Assembly: GCA_002224055.1 (NCBI GenBank)
Contig: AZLU01000120.1
Coordinates: 1-36,779, forward strand
Reading direction: 5' to 3'
Source: Pezizomycotina sp. ARF18
Taxonomy: Eukaryota > Ascomycota
Length of the DNA stretch: 36,779 nucleotides
The position numbers and the translations under genes were made by a program. A model generated the notes under the pieces. That model was not told the DNA's origin. It ran no database searches and worked only from the letters and a program-made list of their open reading frames with translations. Positions 12,093 to 22,565 of the stretch are shown here, one piece after another. How positions within the stretch are numbered: the stretch's first letter is position 1; every line of letters begins with the position of its first letter.

Positions 12093-13153
12093 CTAAGTCT
12101 TTGAAGTCGAGGTTACCTGCTTGGGCTTGGGCTTGGTCGGGCCAGGTGCTTCATCCGGGAGTTGCAAGTAAAGCTCTTCTCAGCTTTCGGCTTCGCATGG
12201 ACCTTTGGATAATCATCCATTCCTCCGCCCTTTTCTTGGAGGCTGCTTGTTTCTCCGGAGTCGTAGGAGGAGAGCCTTGGATAAGTTTAGTTTTGCTCCT
12301 TACCGCAGGGTTTTGACGACCCACGACCGGTTTACGCTATCTTCCCAAGCGTAGAACCTCTCCGTCAGGACGTGCTTTATGGCCCGCTGCGTATGTCGGA
12401 TCTGCGAATCGTATCAACCAGGAAAAACGTCCGTTAGCTAGGAATAACTACTCGTCTCTTTTCTTTGCGGCAACAGGACTTATATTCCTCTTCCTATTCC
12501 TTTCAACTTGGGGGAAAGTCTTACAATTTCGTCCCTTTCCTCCCCTTCAGCTTCACCATAGCCAGCTTCCAACCTCTTCCTTTCGTACATTTGCGTTGAT
12601 ATTATGTTCCTCTCCTTGACACATGTCCACCATAGCCGGTACAGGTCGTCCCAGCTTTTAGCCCTAAGCTCCCATACGGTCCATGCGCGACCTTATCGTT
12701 GTTATCAGTCAGCCAATATTCACGCACGTCATGAACTTCTAGCAAGTAACTTTCATCATCTATATAAACAACGGACGCCGCTCGCAAAGGAAAGGATTGG
12801 GTGAAGAATCGTATTTTACCGTGCTTGTCGTCTTCAACGGGCGTGGGGAAGCACTCCCTCTCCTTGTTGAAGAACCCCCATAGGCCGTGATCTTCGTCGA
12901 CAATCGGCTTGGAATGCTTTTCGGCGTCCAGCATCGGCTCCGGCAGCGGGAACTTCCGACTCGAGACTGATAGCGGTCCCTTGAAAGGTTTCCTTCTCAG
13001 TGCAGAGACTCCGCGGGAGCGGTTCAGCGGTAGTTCCCTTGTCGGCGTTGTATAGAGCAGCCTCAGCGGCGACTGCTGCTGCTGCTTGCAGAAGCTCCTC
13101 GAAAGGATTGACCACAGGGAACGAGCATTTTGAGTTAGGGAGCCCGTCGCCAT
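12093..13153 (-). CDS. MRPL4: Mitochondrial large-subunit ribosomal protein uL29m (MRPL47/Mrpl4), 3 exons
   Basis: Component of the mitochondrial 54S ribosomal subunit near the exit tunnel. Exons (complement): 12820-13153, 12525-12691, 12093-12401. The N-terminus MATGSLTQNARSLWSILSRS is basic and hydroxylated with no acidic residue, as expected of a mitochondrial presequence. The family core is DHGLWGFFNKERECFPTP followed, across intron 1, by GRAWTVWELRAKSWDDLYRL, WWTCVKERNIISTQ and the end of the L29-like helix. Exon 3 continues with HTQRAIKHVLTERFYAWE and a charged tail ending PKPKQVTSTSKT. Exon 3 needs three single-base restorations (about 12311-12314, 12222-12225, 12173); the total then comes to exactly 270 codons. 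The stop at 12093 depends on those corrections; uncorrected, translation stops soon after SWVVKTLR. Confidence 0.93.
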
Positions 13154-13910
13154 GTTTTTTGCGGAGCCTTCTCTGATGCTGTGGGGTGATTGCTGCCGCT
13201 AAATATAAAATAATACTCAAAACGGCCGAAAAAATTAGAGCTTCGTTGTTGCGGTCGGTAAAAAAAAAAAAAAATTTTAAGAGCGCCAAGACACAGCCAA
13301 TTATAAGCAATATTAATATCCTTACCTTCTGTTTCTATCTGTTTCAAAATTTCTTTCAATATTGATATTTTTTTGTACGGGTGAAGATAATATAGTGAGT
13401 TATTAAGAGTATCTTAACGAGGGCTGGGCTAGTATTTATAGGATCTATTAAGCCTAATTAAGGATGGCTTCTGCAAAGTAGACAAATAAAATGGTGATAT
13501 ATATATTCTTCACGATGCTATAGTGTCATGATTGAGCATGCATCACGTTCAAAAAGTTATATTTTTAGGAAATTGGGGATATATTGACGAAGTTGTATTT
13601 ACAAAAATAAAAAAGATTTCCTACTCCGCAAGCGTCTAATTATACTGGTGTTTTTGTTGCAAATGAGAATACAAATTAATGAAACCGATGAAGGATAAGG
13701 AAGATCTGGGGAAGTTTGGGGGGGGGGGCATGACAGCGGCCGGAAGCCAACAGGAGGCAGTGTACAAAAAAAATTATTTTTATGAAAGAACAATAGTCTT
13801 ATTTTCTAATGAGACTGAGAATGGTATATTTTGATGTGATAGCAAAGGAAACAAAAGGAAATTATTTGGGCGTGGTTGACTAGCAACTTATCAAACAAAG
13901 ATTCTTTTAT
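13154..13910. other. MRPL47 upstream region and OLE1 3' flank
   Basis: About 750 nt between two minus-strand genes, AT-rich, with short A, T and G homopolymers (A14 near 13260, G10 near 13720). No gene recognised. Confidence 0.55.
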
Positions 13911-15405
13911 TTAAGCGGATTGGGCGGCAATGATAGGCTGAGCGACTCTCGTCACTTGAGCGTTGGCTCGGATGATTTTAGCACCAGTCGTGTCATTGAC
14001 GTAGTCAATTTCCTTGTTCTCACGCTGGGCTTGTTTCCAAATTTCCACTTCGCAACCGCCCCGAATGACGCCAACTCTCATGGTCGACAAAAGGTTGTGA
14101 GCAGCGTTGGAGTGATTATAGACTCCACCATTGAACATAGCGGTAGCATCCTTGCCGATTCCCGAATTGATCATGTTCTTGCCTCCCGGATGATCCTTGA
14201 TGAAATCAGTGACGTCGTGGACGACGCCTGCAACAAGGATGAGGCAGTTCCGCTGCGAGCCTTCTCTTGGAACTCCTCGAATTCCATGACCGGGAGCTGT
14301 TCGATAGGGATACCCCAGTCGAGAGTAGCACGCTTGCGGTCGAGCTTCTTCTGGAGCTGCTGGAGCCTTCCTTCTCAATTTCGTTGGATCGGAATTGCTT
14401 CAAATCGTAAGCGAGGCCGAGTTGCTTCCAGGTCCAGATGCACCATTTGGTGGGGTCATACTGGAACCATTCGATGGCGTTGCGATAGTCGCTCGGGAAC
14501 TCGTGATGGAAGTTGTGATAGCCTTCTCCGAGAGTTACGAGGGCGGTGATGACGTGATCGCGGGAGAGTTTCGGTCGTCGAAGGGCTGCTCTCCGATCCA
14601 GTGGGCCAAGGAGTTGACGCAGAAAGTTGCTTGCTGAACGAAGAAGACACGGAGAATACCAGCGTAGACGAATCCTCCAAGCCAGTCTCCCCAACCGAGG
14701 CCCGCTACAATCATGGGGAAGAGGAGTGCCATGAAAAGGACGATGGGGATGTAGTGCTTGTGCTGGAAGATAACGATGGGATCTTCGTTAAGGTCGGTAA
14801 TGTCGGTGCGACCGATCCTCTTTGGGTTCTGCTTCATGACCATCCAGCCCATATGAGAATATAATAAACCCTTGCGGACGGAGTACGGATCCTTCTCAGT
14901 GTCGGTATAGCGATGGTGCGCACGGTGACCACGGGACCACCATCTGATAGAACCTTCTACAGCTCCAGCACCAACAAGGGCCAAGTAGATTTGGAGAGGG
15001 AGCCTTGCAGAATACGAAGTATGGGCCCAGAGACGATGATAACCGGCAGTGATACCGATTCCGGTGTTGAAATAGTAGATAACTGCCCAAATGGCGGTCT
15101 TCCACTGCAGAGGAGTGTAGAAAGCCATAACAACTCCATCATGGGGACCATGACGATGAAGTACACATTCAGCCAGTTGACATGGCGGAACCAGTTCATC
15201 CACGTAATAGGCTATAGAGGGGGAAATAACGTTAGTATGCTTGAAATGTTTGCAATTCCCTTATATACAACTCTGACTCAGGAAAGTATTGGGATTGTTT
15301 TGTGCTTACCAATTCAGTGATATGAGGTTCAACAGGCGCCTGAGCCTGGACCTTCTTCGTTGTAGGTCCAGCGGACGATCCTTCAGTCCTCGACCGTAGA
15401 GCCAT
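13911..15405 (-). CDS. OLE1: Stearoyl-CoA delta-9 desaturase with C-terminal cytochrome b5 domain
   Basis: ER-membrane enzyme that inserts the first double bond (C9-C10) into stearoyl- and palmitoyl-CoA; the fused cytochrome b5 domain supplies electrons. Exons (complement): 15310-15405 (32 codons) and 13911-15211. The start [14 protein letters not shown] precedes a phase-0 intron. The three di-iron histidine boxes are present: [15 protein letters not shown] and [10 protein letters not shown]. Hydrophobic segments flank them. The C-terminal b5 domain has the heme-binding HPGGK, then [13 protein letters not shown] and [15 protein letters not shown]. The single-base frame breaks are near 15125 (G), 14562 (C on the gene strand), 14370 (G) and 14248 (A), each in a short homopolymer. 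Restoring all four gives exactly 435 codons for exon 2 and a 466-aa protein, normal for fungal Ole1. Unrepaired, the reading frame would lose the third histidine box and the b5 domain. Confidence 0.96.
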
Positions 15406-15698
15406 ATTCTCTACTATTGTGAGAAGCTTCTTCCTATGTATAAGATAAAGAAGAAAGAAAGAAAGAAAGACAAAAGTTTGGAACTCCGGCGGGACGGTGA
15501 TGTCTATACAACTAACTACTTTGAGAAAGTAGTCTATGTATATCTGACAACGTTGGCAGAAGATATAATTAGAGGAACTGCTTTGAAGATTTTAAAACTC
15601 AGATATCGAGCTGGGAGACTGAATATTTAAATATACTCTCGAACCTCACTTGTGACGGGAAGAAGCTGCACACTTGGCAACAAGAGGGCGAGAGAGCC

Positions 15699-15720
15699 AA
15701 AAAAAAAAAAAAAAAAAAAA
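15699..15720. repeat. A22 homopolymer upstream of OLE1
   Basis: Uninterrupted A run about 300 nt upstream of the OLE1 start codon, so poly(T) on the gene strand. Poly(dA:dT) tracts of this kind commonly exclude nucleosomes at fungal promoters; that role here is inference. Confidence 0.9.
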
Positions 15721-16210
15721 GAAAAGCTTCCTTCTTCTTTTCCTCCCTTTTGAGTTTGTTTTTTACTTGTCTTTCACCCACCACTCTCAGATATCGCCTA
15801 GGTCAACCGGGGAAGAAAAAAAAATATGTATGAAACCTTCATATCGCAAAAACCAACCCTCGACATTGTAAGAAAAAGCATTGATATCATTTGACAAATT
15901 CTCAAGATTGTCCATTATTTGGCCTTTTCTCCAGTCACTATTTCGTATCCATCAGACCGAGCAGTCTGTACGGTGTGATGTCCAGTCTAAAAAATTTCTT
16001 GTTGAGTTCTCCCCCAACAACAACAGAAACCGATAAGATTCTGGAGGTAAATCTGCGCACCAAAAGAAAAAACTGTTGAGTTGAAGGGATGAAAAGAAAA
16101 AAAAAAGTGAAAAGCTTTACTTTCTCCTCCCCCATTTTTTTTTTTTTATATTATTCAAACAACTCAAACCGACTTCCCTCAAAAGGCAACAAACCCTTCA
16201 GGGTCCCGAT

Positions 16211-16215
<5 letters not shown>

Positions 16216-16248
<33 letters not shown>
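16216..16248. repeat. T33 homopolymer
   Basis: Uninterrupted T run of 33 in the OLE1 / SAP30-like divergent promoter region. True length may differ from the assembled length. Confidence 0.9.
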
Positions 16249-16253
<5 letters not shown>

Positions 16254-16671
16254 AAAAATTTTTTCTCGTTCCCCCCTTTGTTCAGAGCCCAGCTATTTCC
16301 CCTTTACTTTGGTGTTTCGGTTGAATGCGCTAGTCCTAATATGGCTTGAAATCTGCGGGTGGCAGATAGCCACTCTTATCGGCACTGCGGGTTTGCGAAA
16401 TGTCTTGCCTGCTAAGGCGGAAAGGCTCGAAGTATACAAGGATAGAAGAATGGAAAATAATCTTCCGTCTTCATTACTTTGCCTCTTCTCTCATCAAGCG
16501 TGATGCTCGAATAGGCTATGCCTAGAAATGAGAAACGTCGAGGACAGAAATAAATCTGAAGAATCAGACCGTCTTCTAGATTAAACGACCAGAAGAGCTT
16601 TTGCGGATCTTGACAGGGCCTGCCTCCGCTTCCGAAAATCCCACCTTCGCTTTCGCGCGGCATTAGCGGCA

Positions 16672-16677
<6 letters not shown>

Positions 16678-16704
<27 letters not shown>

Positions 16705-16730
16705 CAAAAAAAAAAAAAAAAAAAAAAAAA
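16678..16730. repeat. T27-C-A25 palindromic block
   Basis: 27 T (16678-16704), one C (16705), then 25 A (16706-16730): a near-perfect inverted repeat with a one-base centre that could fold as a hairpin or cruciform. It lies in the middle of the OLE1 / SAP30-like gap. Confidence 0.9.
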
Positions 16731-18016
16731 CCCAGCGGGGGATTCCAGACGGAGGCGATCTTTGAAGTTGCTTCCGAAGAATTTCTAGACTACCTTTATC
16801 AAAGCGAAATCTTCAGATAAACCCCCTTGACCCCACAGCAAAGCGTCAAGGAAGCAATTCCCCACCATATCTTTTTGTGAGACTGCTGGGCCAACCTAAA
16901 AGAGCCAGTAATTTCAGCGAGATTTGTATATGACGTGTTCTGGTAAAAGAAATGAAATTGAAGATAGGAATAGTATCTTCACAGAGCGCTGTTCAACTTG
17001 TTATCTTACCTCGGCGTATCAGAGAACAAAACCTGAAAAACCTAGGCGCCATGAAGCTTCCGGGGAAAGGTTTCGGATCATAAACTTAGGGTTGATCAAG
17101 TTCGCGAAACTTTCACGCAAGAGTCGTGCTCTTTCTTTCCGAGAAATGAGGGAGCACATGGGGGTGAACGTGACGGTGAGCCTGAGCTCAACAAGGTATT
17201 GCTTTTCCCTTGCATTCATGGCGATAAATTTCGACGTAGCGTCTTATCAACCCCAATTTAGAATAAAATACCAAATTAATTGTATACGTAGCAGGCGAGA
17301 CGGTTGAGCTAACATCGTTTAGGTAGCTACGTACCTCAATTTCGTCAATCAAACAGACAATTATTATGAAAGATAACGATCCTCGTACCTTTTGACAGAT
17401 GAGCCGAATTTTCTCCGGACCTTCAAGAAAAATGCCACGGAGGACAGGATAGCGTACTACTCTCAGTAAGCAGTGCATGAGGAAACGAGCCTGAGCAAAC
17501 AAGCCTGCAGGGCTCTGCAATTCGTCGCTCGCACGAGAATTCCCCGGCCCGTATGCACGTGTTTTTAGAAAAAGAAGAGATAAACATTTGGAAGTGGTTA
17601 GATGAGTGCATTTCTCGATCAAGCTCGGAATTCGGTACAGTGTTTCAGATTCGTATTCTACTTTCTGTCTGAGGTCGTGTTGGGGAAAAAAGTCTGAGGA
17701 AGTAAGAGAAGGGGAAAAGTGAAATGGGAATAGAAGGAGGAGGACAAAGAGGGAAAAAAAAAAACTGATTCTAATCCTTATCCTAGACCCTCGTGATAAT
17801 TTCGTCCTTTTCGTGGGGGGGGGGAGGAAAGGGTAGTAAGGCTTGGCGTAAGAATTACTGGATTCCCCCCTTCTTCTCTACCCTAAATTAATTAATTCTG
17901 GACTCTTCACGATTTTTTTTTTTTTTCCAATTCTCGCTCCCTTGTTTTTTCTGTCGTTCTCGTCGTCATCACTTTCAACACTTCGATTAAGAAACACTCC
18001 TCAACTTGTCTCCACC

Positions 18017-18640
18017 ATGCCACCACCATCACGTTCTCGGTACAACAATTCTCTGGATGACGCCAGGTCAGACGCGAGTGGTCCAACCTCGGGCTACAAG
18101 CAGGAAACTTCGACAACAAAAGGCACGAGTGCAGCCGAAAGAGAAGAATTACTTCTACATTAGCAGCCAGCAACGCCGCAGCCGCCGCATCCAGCTTTGG
18201 CAGCACTGGCACGGCCGCCGGCAATGGGCACCCAAATGGTCCTCACGATGGGACTGAAGGGGTATGTTTCTTTACTGCTTTTTCCAAATCGAGGATTCGT
18301 CACGCAATTCTTCTTTTACTTTTTTATTTCTTTTTAATAGTTAAGCTGACGCGGAGTAAATTTTCATGGAACAGATGTCCTGGGATAACATGCCTTCCTC
18401 AGTCCTACACGGCTATCGCTCAGCGTACCACATTCCAACGTCCAGCGCCAGCAACTTCCACGCTTCTGTGGTCTTGTCATCCGGCATAGGAAAGAAAGCC
18501 CAACATCGAGATCGAACCGAACTTCCAAAGATACACTCGTAACTGCCGTCCGGAAACACTTCAATGGCCAGGGGGTAATCGAAACCGATGTCATCGTTAA
18601 CTTTCTGTATACTTTAAAGAACAAGGGTATGGAAAATTGA
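18017..18640 (+). CDS. SAP30-like Sin3/histone-deacetylase complex subunit, 2 exons
   Basis: Likely chromatin co-repressor subunit that binds Sin3 through a C-terminal SAP30 Sin3-binding domain. Exon 1 (18017-18261) gives a Ser/Thr- and Ala-rich N-terminus starting MPPPSRSRYNNSLDD. Intron 18262-18374 is gtatgt...aacag. Exon 2 (18375-18640) carries the domain: SVLHGYRSAYHIPT, then GIGKKSPTSRS, then LVTAVRKHFNGQGV and ETDVIVNFLYTLKNK, the characteristic YR...IP and RKHFN...E.DVI pattern. One A is missing near 18138-18140 and another near 18495-18497; with both, the product is 170 aa. The stop TGA at 18638-18640 follows KGMEN; a gtatgg splice donor at 18627 would allow a further exon, so the C-terminus is not certain. 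It converges with the RING-H2 gene. Confidence 0.8.
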
Positions 18641-19913
18641 ATAGCCAAACCCATTTTCTTTCTCTTGATGATGAACCTACTGCTAATTCCTAAGAAATAT
18701 AAAGATAAGAGTTTTAGGCTTCGTTTCCAACCGAAATACTCTCCTCCTTAACGAATCACGCATCGTTCCTTCGTTGTACTATATATCAGTTCTAGTCCAA
18801 GCGATTTTTCTGACCTCATATGAATTGCTTACTTATCGCAAAATTTGGCATATGTATCGTTTGCATTTTTACTTAGGAGAGACGAGTCATCTACATTAGT
18901 AATCCCATGTTTTGGCATTTGGTATATCTGGAAGATAGAGTGCTTTTTTTTTCTTTTTCTTCCTTGATTTGGGTATCATTATGGTAATGTAGGCTAGGCT
19001 GGAAGGAGTTCGGAGTTCTTTACGTGTTTAATCTCTAGGCCAGTCAGTGTATTCTATGAATGAACAATAAATTTTACTATCAAACCGGCTCAAGTGGTTT
19101 AGTCTTATGGATATGGCTATCTTCCATAAAGTGAACTTCTAAACAATAAGCACATAGTATTATTAGGCGACTGGGTGCTGTTGACCATGTCATTCCGAAA
19201 ACTCAATCGTCACCACGGCATTGTTAAATGACTAAAGAGACAGAAATTGGCAAAGAAAAGCTATTGCAGAAAGAACAAATATTAAAAAGATACTACTACT
19301 ACTGAATTAAGAGTGTCTAAATTTGAGATACTTGAAACTCTTCCTTCAACTGTATGGAAACCAATTATCCAGATATATCAAGGAGAACAGGATAGGTTAA
19401 CTATCATAAAAAATAAAATAAAAAAAGAAACCCCACGAGCACTATAAGAAGGAAATCAGGACAAATCTCTAGCGTCACTTTAGAGAGCAAAAAAAAAAAC
19501 TAATAAAGTAAACCACACCGAAATATATGTAAATAACCAAACAGTCCAAGACGAACAAAAGGCTAATCCAAGCAAGATAATAATAGACGTGGGTCATAAT
19601 AGTGGATATACAAGGTATAGAAGAAACGACAAGGTTATCGTTGGCACCGCCTGCAACTTGTGACAGTGCTACGAGGAAAACAATGGTAATGAGGAGGTAG
19701 GCTACCTGATAGGTGACGGAAATACAGACAAGATATAAATGAATAGTAGTTGTGCAATATATATATATATAAAGAGAGAGAAAGAAAGAAATGAAATAAG
19801 ATAAGAAAAAACCATGCCGCTAAAGTCCTTGTAGGTTTGCTGAATTCCTACTACATATCATATATCTGAGAGGAAAGGAGGTCGAAGGGGAAAAAAGGAG
19901 CACTTAGTGATAA
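18641..19913. other. Intergenic, between convergent SAP30-like and RING-H2 genes
   Basis: About 1.3 kb, strongly AT-rich, containing the 3' flanks of both genes and a short (TA)n at about 19761-19771. No gene, RNA or repeat family recognised. Confidence 0.6.
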
Positions 19914-22565
19914 TCATAATGGTAATCCTTTAAACAAAAGAAAATTAATGAAAGTCAGGAGAAAGAGGGGGTTGTGGAAGTAACAATCTATTCCAAATCT
20001 ACCGCGATGGCGATACAGTTTGGAGTCGTTTCTAGCTCCTGGGCTTTGAGTTGCTGATTTTTGCTCGTTAACACCTTGTGCTCTGCATAACGGACAAGAG
20101 TTTCGGCCGGTGGTCAACCACTAAAGTAAAATTATCAGATAAACTGTATTAGGCGAATTTATCGTAGGAATGGAGAATTGTTCCAATGAAACTCATGATA
20201 TTAAATATCCTTTCATGTGGGAAAAAGTTGGCCTTACCTCGTCTATGCACTCTTTATGGAACAAGTGCTGGCACTTAAGGAGCCGCCGGCATTCTTCGCC
20301 CTTTTCGAAGTCTGATAAGCAGACAAGGCAACGGTCGCCCGGTTGTATTTCTCCAACGGAGTCGGGAGAACCACGACGAATATACCTCCAGCAGATTCGA
20401 CGTCTTCTTGAGAAGCAACCGGAGGTTTAGCAGGACCAAGCAAAGAAGAAAGCAACATCATGTCCTCATACGTGGGTGTCTAGGTATTGATAGCGTTAGA
20501 AAGATACAGACACTGAAATAAAAAAGGGGGAAAAGGAATAGAAAGGGGAAAGCAGATTTCTGCGAGTCTACTTACATCCGTGAACAGACTAGGGGTGGTA
20601 AGAATCGGATGGTTCTCAGGATAGCTACCCCCAAGAACATATATAATCCAACTCCGTGTGCCTTCTGTATTAGCCGAGCTTCGATCTCCAGTCCTGCCCG
20701 CGCGATGGCGCGGTTGTTCTTGACCTCTGCTGCCTTCGCCTTCATGGCTTCTTGGACTTCCACGGGGTGCAAGTCTTCCCCATCGTCATCGCTGTCGCCC
20801 CTGCGTAAAGAAAACTGATCGTGATGCGTCGAAGCGCTCTGACTGAGTTGATTTGTCGAGGATAGGCTACGTCTTCTGGCGTAGTCTCTTAATCTGGAAG
20901 CCGATAATAGGTTCGATATGGGGGGAAGAGTTGGAGAGTGAGATGGTAACGGAGAATCAAAGTCCGGTGGAGTCTGCCGTAATGTCGAACCATGTCCTGG
21001 ATACCAAGGACGGGTTCTGCAATGTTCGTGTCGTTCCTACTGGAAGAATAATTAGGCTCAGTCAGGGTCGGACTGCTGGGATCCAGCCCGCGTTGTTGCA
21101 TGGGCTGCTGGGTGGAGAGAGGTTTTGATTCTGACGCGCTGCAGAGTTGGCGGGTTACGGTGGGGGAGATTTGCAAGTGCATCGAAAAGGTGTGGCGTAG
21201 CCTGGCCATCCTGTTGAGCAGTGTCCCGCGGAGTAACCGATCGAATTCCAACAATGATGACAGGGACCGTCCGCGACGTATTTTCCTCGTTAGTGCCTCC
21301 TTCCGAGTTGTTCGCGGCTGTCCCGTTATTCCTGGAATTACTTCCAAACCTAAACATCCGAAAAAAGTTCAACGGTGCCGCCATGCCGCCTTCATTGAGA
21401 GCCAGCTCATTCGTATTCGATTCCCCATCAATCCTTTCCCCAAGCTCGTTCCGCCGTTCCTCAAAGCAGCCGCGAGTCTACCGTTCTGCAATGCCCGCAG
21501 GAAAGATTCAAAGCTTCCATCCGCGCTGTCCCCGGCGACATCCTAGCTTCGTCATCGCTTGATCCATACTACCTACAAGCGACGCAGCCGTAGCAGTAGC
21601 TGCTACAGATAAAAGCCGTGAGAGCATGGCGGCTTGATCTTCTCCGGGCGAGCGCGCTTATCAAATGGTCACGGGCGGCTGAGAGTCCTGTCCATCTCGG
21701 ACACCGGCGGAATTCCTTCGAGGGGGAGGAAGCGTAGGGCCTAGAATGTCAAGGTTGGAAAGAGGTTCGATTCCCAATGGGCCCGTCGGGTGGTTAAGGC
21801 TGGGGTCTTCTGCGGTGAACCCCTGTTCTGTTCGTCCGCCCAGAAATTGGGGAGACCACTGCCAGCTGTCAAAGACGACCTCAGCCGTGAAGGCGAGACC
21901 TTCTTTGTGAAGACTCAACGGTCTCAAGCTCCTCCGGGGACGCGCCCAGCGCCTGATCAGCGAAGATTCGAGAATCTGAGCCATTCTGCGCTCCGTAACC
22001 CAAGTTCCATATCGAGTATCGTCCTGTGTTGAGAAGCTGTCCGTGTTCAAATTTAAATTCCCAGGCGTGGAGAGAGGTCTCGAGAAGTGTGGAGATAGCC
22101 CACGAAGTCGCGGCGTAACAGTGGAAATCGGTCTTGGCGGTTGATGGCCTGTGATGTGTTGGAGATCGGGCCGGCTTATTCTTGGAGAAGCCTTGAGTTT
22201 ACTCTAACATTGTTTGTTCGGGTAGTAGGAGTCGAAGTCCCCAAAGTGCCGATTATATTCCGATCGTCGTTTACGTCGCTAATATTCCTCGTCGTCCAGC
22301 AGAGGATCCAGCAGATGAAATCGCAGACGGCACGAGTCGAGAAAGACGCCTCCGGAGCCGACTACTCCTCCTTTGCAATTCGGTGTCTGGTGAAATAGAC
22401 CTTCGGCGCCGTTGAGAACGATTTGCTCCGCGGTCACTCGTCAAGATGTTCAGAGTCCGCCGGAGCGATTCCTCGTTCATATTCGCCCTCGATCCATCGG
22501 AAATATAAGCCTGCGGAACATTTTCATTGCTGGGAATGATTTGTTGATGAGGCGCTTTGGCCCAT
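19914..22565 (-). CDS. Fungal RING-H2 E3 ubiquitin ligase-like protein, 3 exons
   Basis: Predicted ubiquitin ligase. Exons (complement): 20576-22565, 20238-20479, 19914-20120. The start MGQSASSTNHS (22565) has Gly2 and Ser6, a good N-myristoylation signal. A long low-complexity Ser/Arg region follows, then RMAQILRIFADQAL, a hydrophobic Ala block (LLSVAATATAASLVGSMDQA), SFESFLRALQNGRLAAAL, APLNFFRMFRFGS and a buried-strand-like TVPVIIVGIRSV. Next come IYVLGGSYPENHPILTTP and YEDMMLLSSLLGPAKPPVA, a conserved block of this fungal family (recalled). The RING-H2 is complete: CLVC, CQHLFHKEC, CPLC, interrupted by an intron before WLTTGRNS. Several single-base breaks occur in exon 1 and one near 20360. 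The C-terminus after AQGVNEQ is uncertain: the frame runs to 19914, but an alternative end at 19988 (AIAVDLE) also looks plausible. Confidence 0.85.

Larger units (their letters stand above)
15406..18016. other. 2.6-kb divergent intergenic region, OLE1 / SAP30-like
   Basis: Promoter region for both OLE1 (leftward) and the SAP30-like gene (rightward). It carries an A22 run (15699-15720), a T33 run (16216-16248) and the T27-C-A25 block (16678-16730). The part around 16300-17640 is less AT-rich and has scattered open frames up to 144 codons on the minus strand with splice-like sites. I could not match any of it to a family and do not call a gene. Confidence 0.5.

Noticed and set aside
13920-14549. 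209-codon plus-strand open frame
   Set aside because: Antisense to OLE1, whose minus-strand translation contains the cytochrome b5 domain and third histidine box.
21766-21777. Plus-strand ggttcgattccc, an exact tRNA B-box-like match
   Set aside because: It is within RING-H2 coding sequence on the other strand and no A-box or cloverleaf could be formed around it.
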